From: Sabulibacter ruber
Lineage (GTDB): Bacteria > Bacteroidota > Bacteroidia > Cytophagales > Hymenobacteraceae
Assembly (NCBI RefSeq): GCF_017355955.1
Contig: NZ_JAFFID010000005.1
Span: forward strand, 62,001-126,000
DNA length: 64,000 nt
Reading direction: 5' to 3'
Below, one piece after another: positions 8,243-15,777 of this stretch. The notes below the pieces were generated by a model, which was given only the letters and a program-made list of their open reading frames with translations, did no database searches and was not told the DNA's origin. The translations under genes were made by a program, and so were the position numbers. Every line of letters starts with the position of its first letter. Position 1 is the stretch's first letter.

Positions 8243-8368
8243 CCTCGCTCGCGTCCCGCGAGTGTGAGTTTTCTTGCGGCCTCTGGCCGCGTTGAAGATG
8301 TACACAGCAGTTTTAGCACAGCGGCGGGACGCCGCGTAAAAGCTCACACTCGCGGGACGCGAGCGAGG
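8243..8368. repeat. Composite palindromic element (MITE/REP-like), 126 bp
   Basis: Outer 26-bp arms at 8243-8268 and 8343-8368 are exact complements (CCTCGCTCGCGTCCCGCGAG + TGTGAG). Each arm itself contains the small palindrome TCGCG-TCC-CGCGA. Inside are two more GC hairpins: GCGGCCTCTGGCCGC (8276-8290) and GCGGCGGGACGCCGC (8321-8335). The layout of inverted GC-rich hairpins resembles REP/BIME or a MITE; no transposase gene is present nearby. Confidence 0.75.
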
Positions 8369-8379
8369 ACCATTAATAA

Positions 8380-8706
8380 CTACCGCAGTTTGGGGTTGTT
8401 CTGGTGCCGGTCTTTGTCGCGGGAGGTGCGTTTCTCCATGCCTTTGGCGAAGGCCTCGGTGAGGTTTACGCCGGTTTGGTTCGCCAGCGCGATGAGCACG
8501 AACAAAACATCGGCCATCTCCGCGCCCAGGTCCACGTCCTCGTCGCTTTTCTTGAACGACTGATCGCCGTAGCGCCGTGCAATGATGCGGGCCACTTCGC
8601 CCACTTCCTCAGTGAGAATGGCCAGGTTGGTCAGTTCGGAGAAATACCGCACGCCCACGTCTTTGATCCAGGTATCTACGGCTTGTTGTGCTTCTTCTAA
8701 GGTCAT
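8380..8706 (-). CDS. MazG-like nucleotide pyrophosphohydrolase
   Basis: A 108-residue all-alpha NTP pyrophosphohydrolase that hydrolyses (d)NTPs, often non-canonical ones, to the monophosphate. The metal-binding EExxE motif is in LTEEVGEVARIIARR and the matching ExxD in LGAEMADVLFVLIALA. Length and layout fit the short single-domain MazG-like group. Its stop lies 11 bp from the composite palindrome. It may share a transcript with dtd upstream on the same strand, but the 146-bp repeat-filled gap between them makes that uncertain. Confidence 0.87.
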   Translation of the reverse strand: MTLEEAQQAVDTWIKDVGVRYFSELTNLAILTEEVGEVARIIARRYGDQSFKKSDEDVDLGAEMADVLFVLIALANQTGVNLTEAFAKGMEKRTSRDKDRHQNNPKLR

Positions 8707-8727
8707 TTTTTTTTGTACTAATTTGAA

Positions 8728-8775
8728 AATGTGCTAATGTGCTAATTAGGGAATGTGCTGAGGTGTTGATGAAGG
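8728..8775. repeat. Octamer array AATGTGCT
   Basis: Six 8-bp units in phase: AATGTGCT, AATGTGCT, AATTAGGG, AATGTGCT, GAGGTGTT, GATGAAGG, with the later units decayed. Same family as the arrays at 52469-52508 and 52614-52677. Confidence 0.65.
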
Positions 8776-8777
8776 TT

Positions 8778-8810
8778 GTTTTGAGGCTATTTTCTAAAAA
8801 CAGTTGAAAT
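8778..8810. repeat. Palindromic element (decayed right arm)
   Basis: GTTTTGAGGCTATTTTCTA then AAAACAGTTGAAAT matches the element consensus with a damaged right arm. It lies exactly between an octamer and a heptamer array. Confidence 0.6.
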
Positions 8811-8823
8811 AGAGTTCTAAAAA

Positions 8824-8851
8824 CAATCAGCAATGAACAATCAGCAATCAA
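8824..8851. repeat. Heptamer array CAATCAG x4
   Basis: CAATCAG, CAATGAA, CAATCAG, CAATCAA in exact 7-bp phase, ending one base before the dtd stop codon. The same words recur at 34627-34681. Confidence 0.7.
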
Positions 8852-8852
8852 A

Positions 8853-9305
8853 TTACTCCCGGTTCTGCGAATCCATTGTGATGGTCACAGGACCGTCGTT
8901 GACCAGAGCCACTTTCATGTCGGCACCGAAAATGCCGGTGGGGATGGGTTTGCCCAGTTCTTTTTCCAATAGCTGGTGAAACTGCTCGTACAGCGGGATG
9001 GCTACGGTGGGTGGGGCGGCGTTGATGTAGGAGGGGCGGTTGCCTTTCTTGGTTAGGGCGTACAGCGTGAACTGGCTGATGAGCAAGATGCCGCCATTTA
9101 CGTCCTGCACACTCAGGTTCATTTTGTCCTCATCGTCAGAGAAAATCCGGAGCTGGGCAATCTTTTTGGCGGTCCAGGTTAGGTCCTCTTGGGTATCTGA
9201 ATTGGTGAAGCCGGCAAGTACCAGCAGGCCCTGGCTAATCTGGCCGTTTATGTTTCCTTCAATGGTGACAGATGCCTCAGACACCCGTTGAATCACTACG
9301 CGCAT
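8853..9305 (-). CDS. dtd: D-aminoacyl-tRNA deacylase
   Basis: Dtd hydrolyses D-amino acids (and mischarged glycine) from tRNA, a proofreading step of translation. The 150-residue length is exact for the family. It begins MRVVIQRVSEASVTIEG, has the catalytic SQFTLYA motif and the C-terminal NDGPVTI containing the invariant cross-subunit Gly-Pro pair. The ATG at 9305 is the family start. The gene is flanked on both sides by degenerate tandem-word arrays. Confidence 0.95.
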   Translation of the reverse strand: MRVVIQRVSEASVTIEGNINGQISQGLLVLAGFTNSDTQEDLTWTAKKIAQLRIFSDDEDKMNLSVQDVNGGILLISQFTLYALTKKGNRPSYINAAPPTVAIPLYEQFHQLLEKELGKPIPTGIFGADMKVALVNDGPVTITMDSQNRE

Positions 9306-9372
9306 AATCAGTTTTTAAGAGGAAGGACGATTGGTTGGTTTCACATAGTTTAAGAAAAAGAGGTGAAAAAAC

Positions 9373-9412
9373 ATTCACTTCTTCCCTCAATCACTCCTTC
9401 ACTCATTCATAA
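9373..9412. repeat. Octamer array of the ATTCACTC family
   Basis: Five 8-bp units in phase: ATTCACTT, CTTCCCTC, AATCACTC, CTTCACTC, ATTCATAA. Same family as 53330-53361. It lies in the leader between dtd and the next gene. Confidence 0.65.
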
Positions 9413-9506
9413 AAGGGGCAAGTTAAAAAGAAAACCGGCAGGCAAGCGGGTTGGAGCGGTATTCTTCATTTTTAGGGGCAGAAAGCTGAAGCGGAGGTTT
9501 TTCCAT

Positions 9507-9514
9507 TATTTTTG
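9507..9514 (+). promoter_or_regulatory. Candidate -7 box of the 9534-12236 gene
   Basis: TATTTTTG matches TAnnTTTG exactly and ends 19 bp before the chosen ATG; no clear -33 box is seen. Confidence 0.4.
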
Positions 9515-9533
9515 TGTTCCTAACCCTTCAAGG

Positions 9534-12236
9534 ATGCCGAAAAAAACGATTTACTGGCTGTGTGGTGTGGTAGTGCTGTTGGCGCTGGGATTCTATGGGT
9601 TCTCAAAATGGACGGAGGCACGCGAAAAGGTGAGCCTCTGGACGCTGGTACCCGATAATGCCGTTTTCGTGGTAGAAACCAACAATGCACCTCGGTTCAT
9701 TGACCACCTGAAGCAAACCGATCTGTGGACAACGGTGTCGCAGATGCCCTATGTGCTGCGGCTGGATGACCAGATAAAACTGCTGGATAGCCTTTCCACC
9801 GGGCGTAATCAGCTCCGTAATTTCCTGACCAAGAAGAACGTGCTGGTGTCTATGCACGTGTTGGGCCGCTCTGAGTACGAGGTAATTTATTACGTGCCGG
9901 TGAGTACCGTGGCGCAGCACCGTTACATCCGTACGCTGGTGGAGAACCTGAGCAAAAGCGGCGAGTACCGGCAGGAGATCAGGGATTACCAGGGCTTCCA
10001 GATCACAGACATCACCCACGTCAGCAATAACAACAATCTATCGTACTTCAGTTACCATAATAACCTGGTCATCAGCCCCAGTCCGGTGCTGGTGGAGGAG
10101 ATCATCAGAAAGATCAACCGGGGGCAGCTGGAGTCGCCGGCCAAAGATTACAAGAACACCAATTACCTCACACAGCCAGACGTGTACGCCAACGTCTTCA
10201 TCAACTACCAGCACCTGCCCGATTTATTGGGTGTTTTCCTGAAAAAGGACCTGATGGACGATGTAAACCTGCTCAGCAGCCTCTGCCGCAACAGCATGCT
10301 GGAGTTGAAGCTAGACAACAACCGGTTGTTCATGAACGGTTTCTCGCACCCAGAAACGGTGGAGGGCTCTCTGTTCAGCCGGGTGAAGGGGCACCAGGCT
10401 AGGTCCTTTGCCATGCGCGAGGTATTGCCGTTGCGGGCGGCTGTGGTGCTGCACATGGGCTTAAACCAGATGGGGTCTTTGCGTAAAGAACCTGGCCAAC
10501 CTCAGGGTACTTTCTTGGATTCTTTGTCGGGGTCCTTTGCCGGCGAGTTGGGGCTTTGCTACCTGGAAGCCTATGATACCAAGACCAGCCCGGAGAAAAT
10601 CCTGTTCGCCCAGGCGTCTAACCCGGCGTTTACCCAGCAACTGCTCAACCGACTGCAACCGGGCCGTACCGCCGGAACCGAGGAAAAACACGGAAACAAG
10701 GTCATCAGGCTGCTTACCACCAAAGAATTGCCGCAGCAACTGTTCGGGAATCTGTTCAAGGGCTTTGAGCAAACGTATTATACCACCCTGGGGAATTACA
10801 TTCTGTTCACCGATGACGTGGCCACCATGCGTACCCTGCTCACCGATGTGGATGAGGGCAAAGTGTGGAGCAAATCAGAGGCCATGGAGCCTTTGCTGAC
10901 CCAGTCACAGCAGGAAGACAATGTAGGGCTGTTCATCAACACCAGCCATGCCTGGAATTTGCTTTTGCGCGCCATGAGCCCGCAGCAGCAGGTGAGTTTG
11001 GTGAGGAACAGCTCGGTTATCAAGAAATTCAACTACTTCAGCGTTCAGTTCAGCGCGGCAGAGAACCGGTATTATACCAGCTACCTGATAAGGCACCAGA
11101 CCGAATCGGCGGTGAAGAAAGTGCTGGCTAACCAGGGCATCCGGCAGGAGAGTGCCTTCAATTTCACTAGCCGGTTGGTGTCAGCCCCGTTTTTCACCAA
11201 GTTCCCCGTAGATAACAGCGAGGAAGTGGTGGTGCAGGACTCGGCCAATGTGCTGTACGGCATAGGCGCGGAGCAGGGCCGCCGCAACTGGACCGATTCC
11301 CTGGAGGCGCGCATTATGGGGCCGGTGCTGCAATTACCGTATGGGGCAGACAAACGGCAGAAATACTTTTTTGCCACTACTACCAGCATCCACTGCATTG
11401 ATAAGAACGGAAACGAGCAGGAAAACTTCCCTTTTATCTTAGGTGATACAATCCGGTTGCAGCGCCTCACGGTGTTTGACTATGATAAGAACGGCAACTA
11501 CCGCCTGGCCGCCGATGATAACCTGGGCAACCTTTTCATTCTGGACATGCAAGGCAACCTGCAGTCAGGTTGGAGCCCTATGCGCCTGGACGGTCGCTTG
11601 GCCGCTGCCCCGCAGCATGTAAAGGTGAACGGCCGCAATGTGTTGCTGGTGGTACTGGAGAATGGCCTGGTTTACGCCTTTGGCGAGCAGGGAGAACCTT
11701 ATCCGGGCTTCCCGATCAACCTGAATGCGAGCCTGCGGTCCGGGTTGTTTCCTAAGTTGGGCATTTCCTTCCGCCGTTCGCTCTTCACTACTGTTACCTT
11801 GAGCGGGGAAGTGATCACGTTTGATTTGACCGGAGAGATTCTGCAGCGCCAGCAGTTATTACGCCCAGACCGACGCAGCACCTTTAAACTGGTGCCCGAG
11901 GCTAACGGAACGTCTTACATCATTGCCCGCTCAGATCCGGGTAGGGTAGCGCTCTTCGCGCAGGATGGGAAACTGCTGCTGGACCGGCGCTTTGTGACGT
12001 CTTCGGCCAAGGAGGTGCAGTATTTCCATTTCGGGGGAGACCGCAAACTGTACGTGATCTGGGAAACCGGAACGCGCAAAGCGTACCTGTACGATGTGCA
12101 GGCTCAGCCCTTGGGCCAGGACCCTATCAATACCAGCTATCCGGTGAGCGTGCGCTACAACGAGGTACAGAACCAGTTCACCGTTTTCTCCTCTTATAAC
12201 AAGCTTCTGCAGAAAACCATTGTGCAAGGCCGGTAA
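9534..12236 (+). CDS. Membrane-anchored 900-residue protein of unknown function
   Basis: I do not recognise a defined family. The chosen start (MPKKTIYWLCGVVVLLALGF) gives an N-terminal membrane anchor; the frame extends upstream to 9363 but that part overlaps a repeat array and the -7 box. Residues about 30-550 contain repeated mixed alpha/beta blocks with phrases such as LVPDNAVFVVETNNAPRF and VGLFINTSHAWNLLLRAM. Residues about 600-880 look like a beta-propeller, with spaced strands (YFFATTTSIHCIDKNGNE, LGNLFILDMQGNLQSGW, NVLLVVLENGLVYAFGEQGE). The protein probably faces the periplasm or outer surface. It is monocistronic; a hairpin follows it. Confidence 0.75.
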   Translation: MPKKTIYWLCGVVVLLALGFYGFSKWTEAREKVSLWTLVPDNAVFVVETNNAPRFIDHLKQTDLWTTVSQMPYVLRLDDQIKLLDSLSTGRNQLRNFLTKKNVLVSMHVLGRSEYEVIYYVPVSTVAQHRYIRTLVENLSKSGEYRQEIRDYQGFQITDITHVSNNNNLSYFSYHNNLVISPSPVLVEEIIRKINRGQLESPAKDYKNTNYLTQPDVYANVFINYQHLPDLLGVFLKKDLMDDVNLLSSLCRNSMLELKLDNNRLFMNGFSHPETVEGSLFSRVKGHQARSFAMREVLPLRAAVVLHMGLNQMGSLRKEPGQPQGTFLDSLSGSFAGELGLCYLEAYDTKTSPEKILFAQASNPAFTQQLLNRLQPGRTAGTEEKHGNKVIRLLTTKELPQQLFGNLFKGFEQTYYTTLGNYILFTDDVATMRTLLTDVDEGKVWSKSEAMEPLLTQSQQEDNVGLFINTSHAWNLLLRAMSPQQQVSLVRNSSVIKKFNYFSVQFSAAENRYYTSYLIRHQTESAVKKVLANQGIRQESAFNFTSRLVSAPFFTKFPVDNSEEVVVQDSANVLYGIGAEQGRRNWTDSLEARIMGPVLQLPYGADKRQKYFFATTTSIHCIDKNGNEQENFPFILGDTIRLQRLTVFDYDKNGNYRLAADDNLGNLFILDMQGNLQSGWSPMRLDGRLAAAPQHVKVNGRNVLLVVLENGLVYAFGEQGEPYPGFPINLNASLRSGLFPKLGISFRRSLFTTVTLSGEVITFDLTGEILQRQQLLRPDRRSTFKLVPEANGTSYIIARSDPGRVALFAQDGKLLLDRRFVTSSAKEVQYFHFGGDRKLYVIWETGTRKAYLYDVQAQPLGQDPINTSYPVSVRYNEVQNQFTVFSSYNKLLQKTIVQGR

Positions 12237-12277
12237 CCCAACCGCATTAGGTGGGTTGAAGCCTATCCGTTCAAGTT

Positions 12278-12317
12278 CTGTTTCCGGGCTGTTTTAGAGA
12301 AATCTGGCTGGAAACAG
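12278..12317. repeat. Palindromic element after the 900-residue gene
   Basis: Arms CTGTTTCC (12278-12285) and GGAAACAG (12310-12317) enclose GGGCTGTTTTAGAGAAATCT then GGCT. It lies 41 bp after the stop and could act as a terminator, though no T tract follows. Confidence 0.7.
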
Positions 12318-12428
12318 AGCAGTAGGAGGCATCTGCCTGATGGTCAGGTTTCCGGGGTTAAAAAGTCTTGTTAGAAGCAGATTTCCCGGCAGGAGAAAGG
12401 AGATAAAAATTTTTTCGATAAAAATGTA

Positions 12429-12458
12429 TGTATATACATTAGTTGTTTATACATTTGC
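12429..12458 (+). promoter_or_regulatory. yceI promoter with overlapping palindrome
   Basis: The -7 box TACATTTG (12451-12458) is an exact consensus match 28 bp before the yceI ATG. The perfect 12-bp palindrome ATGTATATACAT (12429-12440) lies where the -33 region should be, so it is a candidate repressor or activator site. Confidence 0.5.
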
Positions 12459-12485
12459 ATCAACTTAAATACTAAGTCAAAAGAA

Positions 12486-13094
12486 ATGAAACTGAGAAAC
12501 ACAGTATTATTGGCGCTGGTAGCGTTAGTAACATTTGCCTTCGCTGGTAAAGGCGTTAATTACAAAGTAGTAACCAACCAGTCTAAAGTGAACTGGAGAG
12601 GCACCAAAGTAACTGGTGAGCACTCTGGCGCCATCAACGTGGCCGAAGGTACCCTGAACAGCGACGGAAAAAACATCTATGGTGGTACGTTCACCATTGA
12701 CATGAACTCCATCACTTGTACTGACATCACCGATGCCAAAATGAACGGCAACCTGGTAGGTCACCTGAAGTCTGATGATTTCTTCAGTACTGCCAAATAT
12801 CCTAAGTCTACGCTGGTGATCACCAAAGTGACTCCTAAAGGAAAAGGCCAGTACCAGTTCACTGGTGATCTGACTATCAAAGGTATTAAAAACCAGGTGC
12901 AGTTCCCTGCTACTGTTTCTTTTGCCGGCAACCAGATCAAAGCCAAAGCAAACATCACCGTAGACAGAACCAAATATGACATCAAATACGGTTCAGGTAG
13001 CTTCTTTGACAACTTAGGCGACAAAGCCATCAGCAACGAATTTGAGCTGAAAGTTGATCTTGTGGCGCAAAAAGATGCCGTAGCCCAAAAATAA
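12486..13094 (+). CDS. YceI-family lipid-binding periplasmic protein
   Basis: A 202-residue secreted protein: signal peptide MKLRNTVLLALVALVTFAFA, then the YceI lipocalin-like barrel with SKVNWRGTKVTGEHSGAINV, HLKSDDFFSTAKYPKSTLVI and GDLTIKGIKNQVQFPATVSF. YceI proteins bind isoprenoid-type lipids, and some are stress- or base-induced, but a defined role here is unknown. Codon choice looks like that of an abundantly expressed gene (AAA, GGT, CTG frequent). It has its own promoter and a strong terminator, so it is monocistronic. Confidence 0.9.
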   Translation: MKLRNTVLLALVALVTFAFAGKGVNYKVVTNQSKVNWRGTKVTGEHSGAINVAEGTLNSDGKNIYGGTFTIDMNSITCTDITDAKMNGNLVGHLKSDDFFSTAKYPKSTLVITKVTPKGKGQYQFTGDLTIKGIKNQVQFPATVSFAGNQIKAKANITVDRTKYDIKYGSGSFFDNLGDKAISNEFELKVDLVAQKDAVAQK

Positions 13095-13118
13095 GCTTAC
13101 CCGTTTTTCATGATTGAT

Positions 13119-13161
13119 TGCCCCGTGGCAAGAGCGAAAGCTCCCCACGGGGCATTTTTTT
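13119..13161 (+). terminator. yceI terminator
   Basis: Outer stem TGCCCCGTGG / CCACGGGGCA (13119-13128, 13145-13154), an inner stem GAGC-GAAA-GCTC with a GNRA-type tetraloop, and seven T residues after it. A textbook intrinsic terminator. Confidence 0.9.
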
Positions 13162-13255
13162 GTTTCAGCCCTTCAGCAATCGGCTTTCTCCGTTTTCGGG
13201 CTATTTTGGTCATTTCCCCGCTAAACTGATTTTTCCAGATGAAAGTCAAAACAAA

Positions 13256-13315
13256 ATAGTAATGGTTTTGTTGATGATAGTAATGCTATTATTGTAAATA
13301 GTGTTTGTATATTTG
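13256..13315 (+). promoter_or_regulatory. Promoter and candidate operator of the tetR-efflux operon
   Basis: The -7 box TATATTTG (13308-13315) is an exact match, 22 bp before the chosen tetR ATG. Upstream, the 9-bp word ATAGTAATG occurs twice (13256-13264 and 13277-13285), spaced exactly 21 bp, two helical turns. CTATT(13286-13290)...AATAG adds an inverted repeat. This suggests autoregulation by the TetR protein. Confidence 0.5.
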
Positions 13316-13337
13316 TGGGGAATTCACTGATATAGCC

Positions 13338-14042
13338 ATGAGCGCCACCATTACCATTAAGCTAAACGAGAAGCTGTTCCTGCGGGACCCCGAACAAACG
13401 GAGTTGGGCAAAGCCATTGTAAAAGAAAGCATCAGGCTAATTGATGAACTGGGCTTTGAACAATTCACTTTCAAGAAACTGGCCCAGCAGATCACGTCCA
13501 CGGAGGCATCGGTGTACCGGTACTTTGAGAACAAGCACAAGCTGTTGCTCTACCTGGTGTCCTGGTACTGGAACTGGCTGGATTACCGCATCAGCTACCA
13601 TACCCACAACGTGACCGATGCCGCGGAGCGACTGCAGGTGTTCATCAAGATTCTGGCGGCCGATCCCATGAAAGAGCCGTTGACCACCTTCTTTGACGTG
13701 GAAGCGCTGGCCCGCATTGTGGTGGTGGAGGCCTCCAAAGCCTACCTGACCAAAGAGGTGGACAATGATAACCGGGCGGGCTTGTTCCGCGATTACAAGA
13801 GTCTTTGCCACAAAATGGCGTTGGTGGTGCTGGAAATAAATCCTGAGTACCCGTATCCGCATGCCCTGGTGAGCACCCTTTTTGAAGCCACCCGCAAGCA
13901 CCTGTTTTTCGCCCAACATCTGCCTTCCCTCACCGAGGTGAAACTGGAGCAAGCCGGTTTAAACAGCCTCACCAGCTATTTGAACCACCTGGCTTTCTCA
14001 GCTATTGGTACTGCAGTTGTAAATACACGGGCAAATGATTAA
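13338..14042 (+). CDS. TetR-family regulator of the efflux operon
   Basis: A 234-residue regulator with an N-terminal helix-turn-helix: IVKESIRLIDELGFEQFTFK, LAQQITSTEASVYRYFENKH. The SVYRYFENKHKLL recognition-helix end is typical of TetR/AcrR. The C-terminal domain is helical. The ATG at 13338 is chosen because the -7 box lies at 13308-13315; the frame is open further upstream but would start inside the promoter. It overlaps the ABC gene by 8 bp, so the regulator heads the same transcript as the exporter it probably controls. Confidence 0.85.
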   Translation: MSATITIKLNEKLFLRDPEQTELGKAIVKESIRLIDELGFEQFTFKKLAQQITSTEASVYRYFENKHKLLLYLVSWYWNWLDYRISYHTHNVTDAAERLQVFIKILAADPMKEPLTTFFDVEALARIVVVEASKAYLTKEVDNDNRAGLFRDYKSLCHKMALVVLEINPEYPYPHALVSTLFEATRKHLFFAQHLPSLTEVKLEQAGLNSLTSYLNHLAFSAIGTAVVNTRAND

Positions 14043-15777
14043 AAAGAGAAAGATGAGCGAAATACCTGCAAAAAGAAGTCCCCTGAGCCGTTTCCTGGAG
14101 TTGCTGGCCTCAGAGAAAAAAGTGATCGGCTTCATTTACCTCTATGCCGTTTTCTCAGGATTGGTCAACCTGTCTTTGCCGCTGGGCATTCAGAGTCTGA
14201 TTGGGTTTGTTTCCGGGGGGCAGTTGGTTACTTCGGTTTCGGTCCTGATTATTTTCATTGTGGTGGGGGTGTTGGTAGTAGGAGGCCTGCAAGTCATGCA
14301 ACTTTCCCTGGTAGAGCACATCCAGCAGCGCATTTTCGCGACCAAGGCTTTCCAGTTTGCCACCCACCTCACCAAGATCAAAGGAAGCCAGCTGGCAACC
14401 CAGAACCTGCCCGAGCTCATGAACCGGTTCTTTGACGTGGTCTCCCTGCAGAAAGGCCTGGCCAAAATGCTGACTGATTTCTCGGCGGCCGCCATCCAGA
14501 TTCTGTTTGGGCTCATCCTGCTTTCCTTTTACCATTCTTATTTCATTTTCTTCGGTTTGGTGCTGGTTTCCCTTTTAGTCTTGGTGCTGCGCCTCACTAG
14601 TCCGCAAGGCATGCGCACCAGCCTGGAGGAGTCTAAATACAAATACCGGCTGGTGCATTGGCTGGAGGAGATGGCCCACAATATCTCCGTGTTCAAGTCT
14701 GCCTCCCACGAGAAACTCTCCCTGGAGAAGACGGACTACTACACCAGCGGCTACTTAAAGGCGCGGGATGCCCACTTTAAAGTGTTGATCACCCAGTACA
14801 TCAGTTTTGTGGGGTTCAAGACCATCATCACGGCGGGTTTACTGCTCATGGGGAGCCTGTTGCTTATAAACCAGGAAATCAACCTGGGGCAGTTTGTGGC
14901 CTCGGAAATCATCATCATTCTGGTCATTAACGCGGTTGAGAAGTTGCTGGTGAAGCTGGACGTGGTGTATGACGTACTCACCAGCCTGGAAAAACTGGGC
15001 GCCGTCACTGATCTGCCCATGGAAGAGGAGAAAGGCCTGGCCCAAGAAACGCCTTCTGGCAAACCCGGGGTCTCCTTGAAGGTGGAGGAGCTGACCTTCC
15101 AGTACGCGGGCTCTCCCAAACCTGCCCTGCGGGGCGTTTCCTTCTCCGTGAATGCCGGCGAGAAAGTTTGTCTGATGGGTTCTGAAGAGGCCGGGAGATC
15201 TACCTTGCTGCAGGTGATTGCGGGCATCTTAACCGATTATGAAGGCACCGTGGTCTGCAACGGCTTATCGCTGCGGGACTATACCCCGGAGGCCATCCAG
15301 AACCAAACGGGCTATTTTCTCTTTCCCAGCCTCTTGTTTGAAGGAACCATTCTGGAGAACATCTCCATGGGGCAGCCAGACGTGAAACTGGAAGATGTGC
15401 TCTGGGCGCTGGAGACCGTGGAGTTAACCGACTATATTCACGCGCAGCCCCAAGGCCTTTATACGCCCATCCGCAGCCATGCACCCAATATTCCGGCAGG
15501 AGTGGCCCAGCGCCTGGCCCTGGCCCGCAGCATTGCCCGCCGGCCCAACCTGCTCTTGCTGGATTCTTTCCTGCCCAATGTCAATAAACATCTGCGGGAG
15601 CGGATAGGTAAGCGGCTGCTTGGGCAAGAGACCACCTGGACCGTGCTTTTGATCTCCAATGACTCCGCCATCATGCGCCTGTGTAAGCGGGCTGTTTTAC
15701 TGCGGAATGGCCGGGTAGAACGCGATGAAGTGGGTGAATTTACCAATGCCGAGGAGTTAACCAGTTTGATGTCATGA
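14035..15777 (+). CDS. ABC-exporter-like protein with a degenerate ATPase domain
   Basis: A 580-residue half-transporter: an ABC type-1 membrane domain (residues about 30-320, at least five TM segments) fused to a nucleotide-binding domain (about 335-570). The fold motifs are recognisable but every catalytic position differs. Walker A is GSEEAGRST (K replaced by R388), the Q-loop glutamine is F430, the signature LSGGQ reads IPAGV (486-490), Walker B ends LLLLDS (catalytic Glu is S511), and the H-loop His is N542. The aromatic A-loop (FQY) remains. It overlaps tetR by 8 bp and hlyD by 4 bp (ATGA). The natural start could also be the ATG at 14053. Likely an ATP-binding or inactive subunit, see findings. 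Confidence 0.85.
   Translation: MIKKRKMSEIPAKRSPLSRFLELLASEKKVIGFIYLYAVFSGLVNLSLPLGIQSLIGFVSGGQLVTSVSVLIIFIVVGVLVVGGLQVMQLSLVEHIQQRIFATKAFQFATHLTKIKGSQLATQNLPELMNRFFDVVSLQKGLAKMLTDFSAAAIQILFGLILLSFYHSYFIFFGLVLVSLLVLVLRLTSPQGMRTSLEESKYKYRLVHWLEEMAHNISVFKSASHEKLSLEKTDYYTSGYLKARDAHFKVLITQYISFVGFKTIITAGLLLMGSLLLINQEINLGQFVASEIIIILVINAVEKLLVKLDVVYDVLTSLEKLGAVTDLPMEEEKGLAQETPSGKPGVSLKVEELTFQYAGSPKPALRGVSFSVNAGEKVCLMGSEEAGRSTLLQVIAGILTDYEGTVVCNGLSLRDYTPEAIQNQTGYFLFPSLLFEGTILENISMGQPDVKLEDVLWALETVELTDYIHAQPQGLYTPIRSHAPNIPAGVAQRLALARSIARRPNLLLLDSFLPNVNKHLRERIGKRLLGQETTWTVLLISNDSAIMRLCKRAVLLRNGRVERDEVGEFTNAEELTSLMS

Larger units (their letters stand above)
8048..8379. other. 332-bp spacer with two palindromic structures
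   Basis: It contains one perfect copy of the dispersed element (8177-8215) and a composite palindrome (8243-8368), described separately. No credible gene was seen. Confidence 0.6.

Noticed and set aside
8243..8368. CRISPR-like or tRNA-like structure
   Set aside because: The structure is a single inverted pair with nested GC palindromes; there are no regularly spaced direct repeats and no cloverleaf.
9363..9533. Longer N-terminus of the 900-residue protein
   Set aside because: The added part spans an octamer repeat array and the -7 box, and is basic and unlike a signal or anchor; the ATG at 9534 fits better.
13190..13245. Another copy of the palindromic element
   Set aside because: CGTTTTCGGGCTATTTTGG resembles the left half, but the right half does not match, so it was not listed as a copy.
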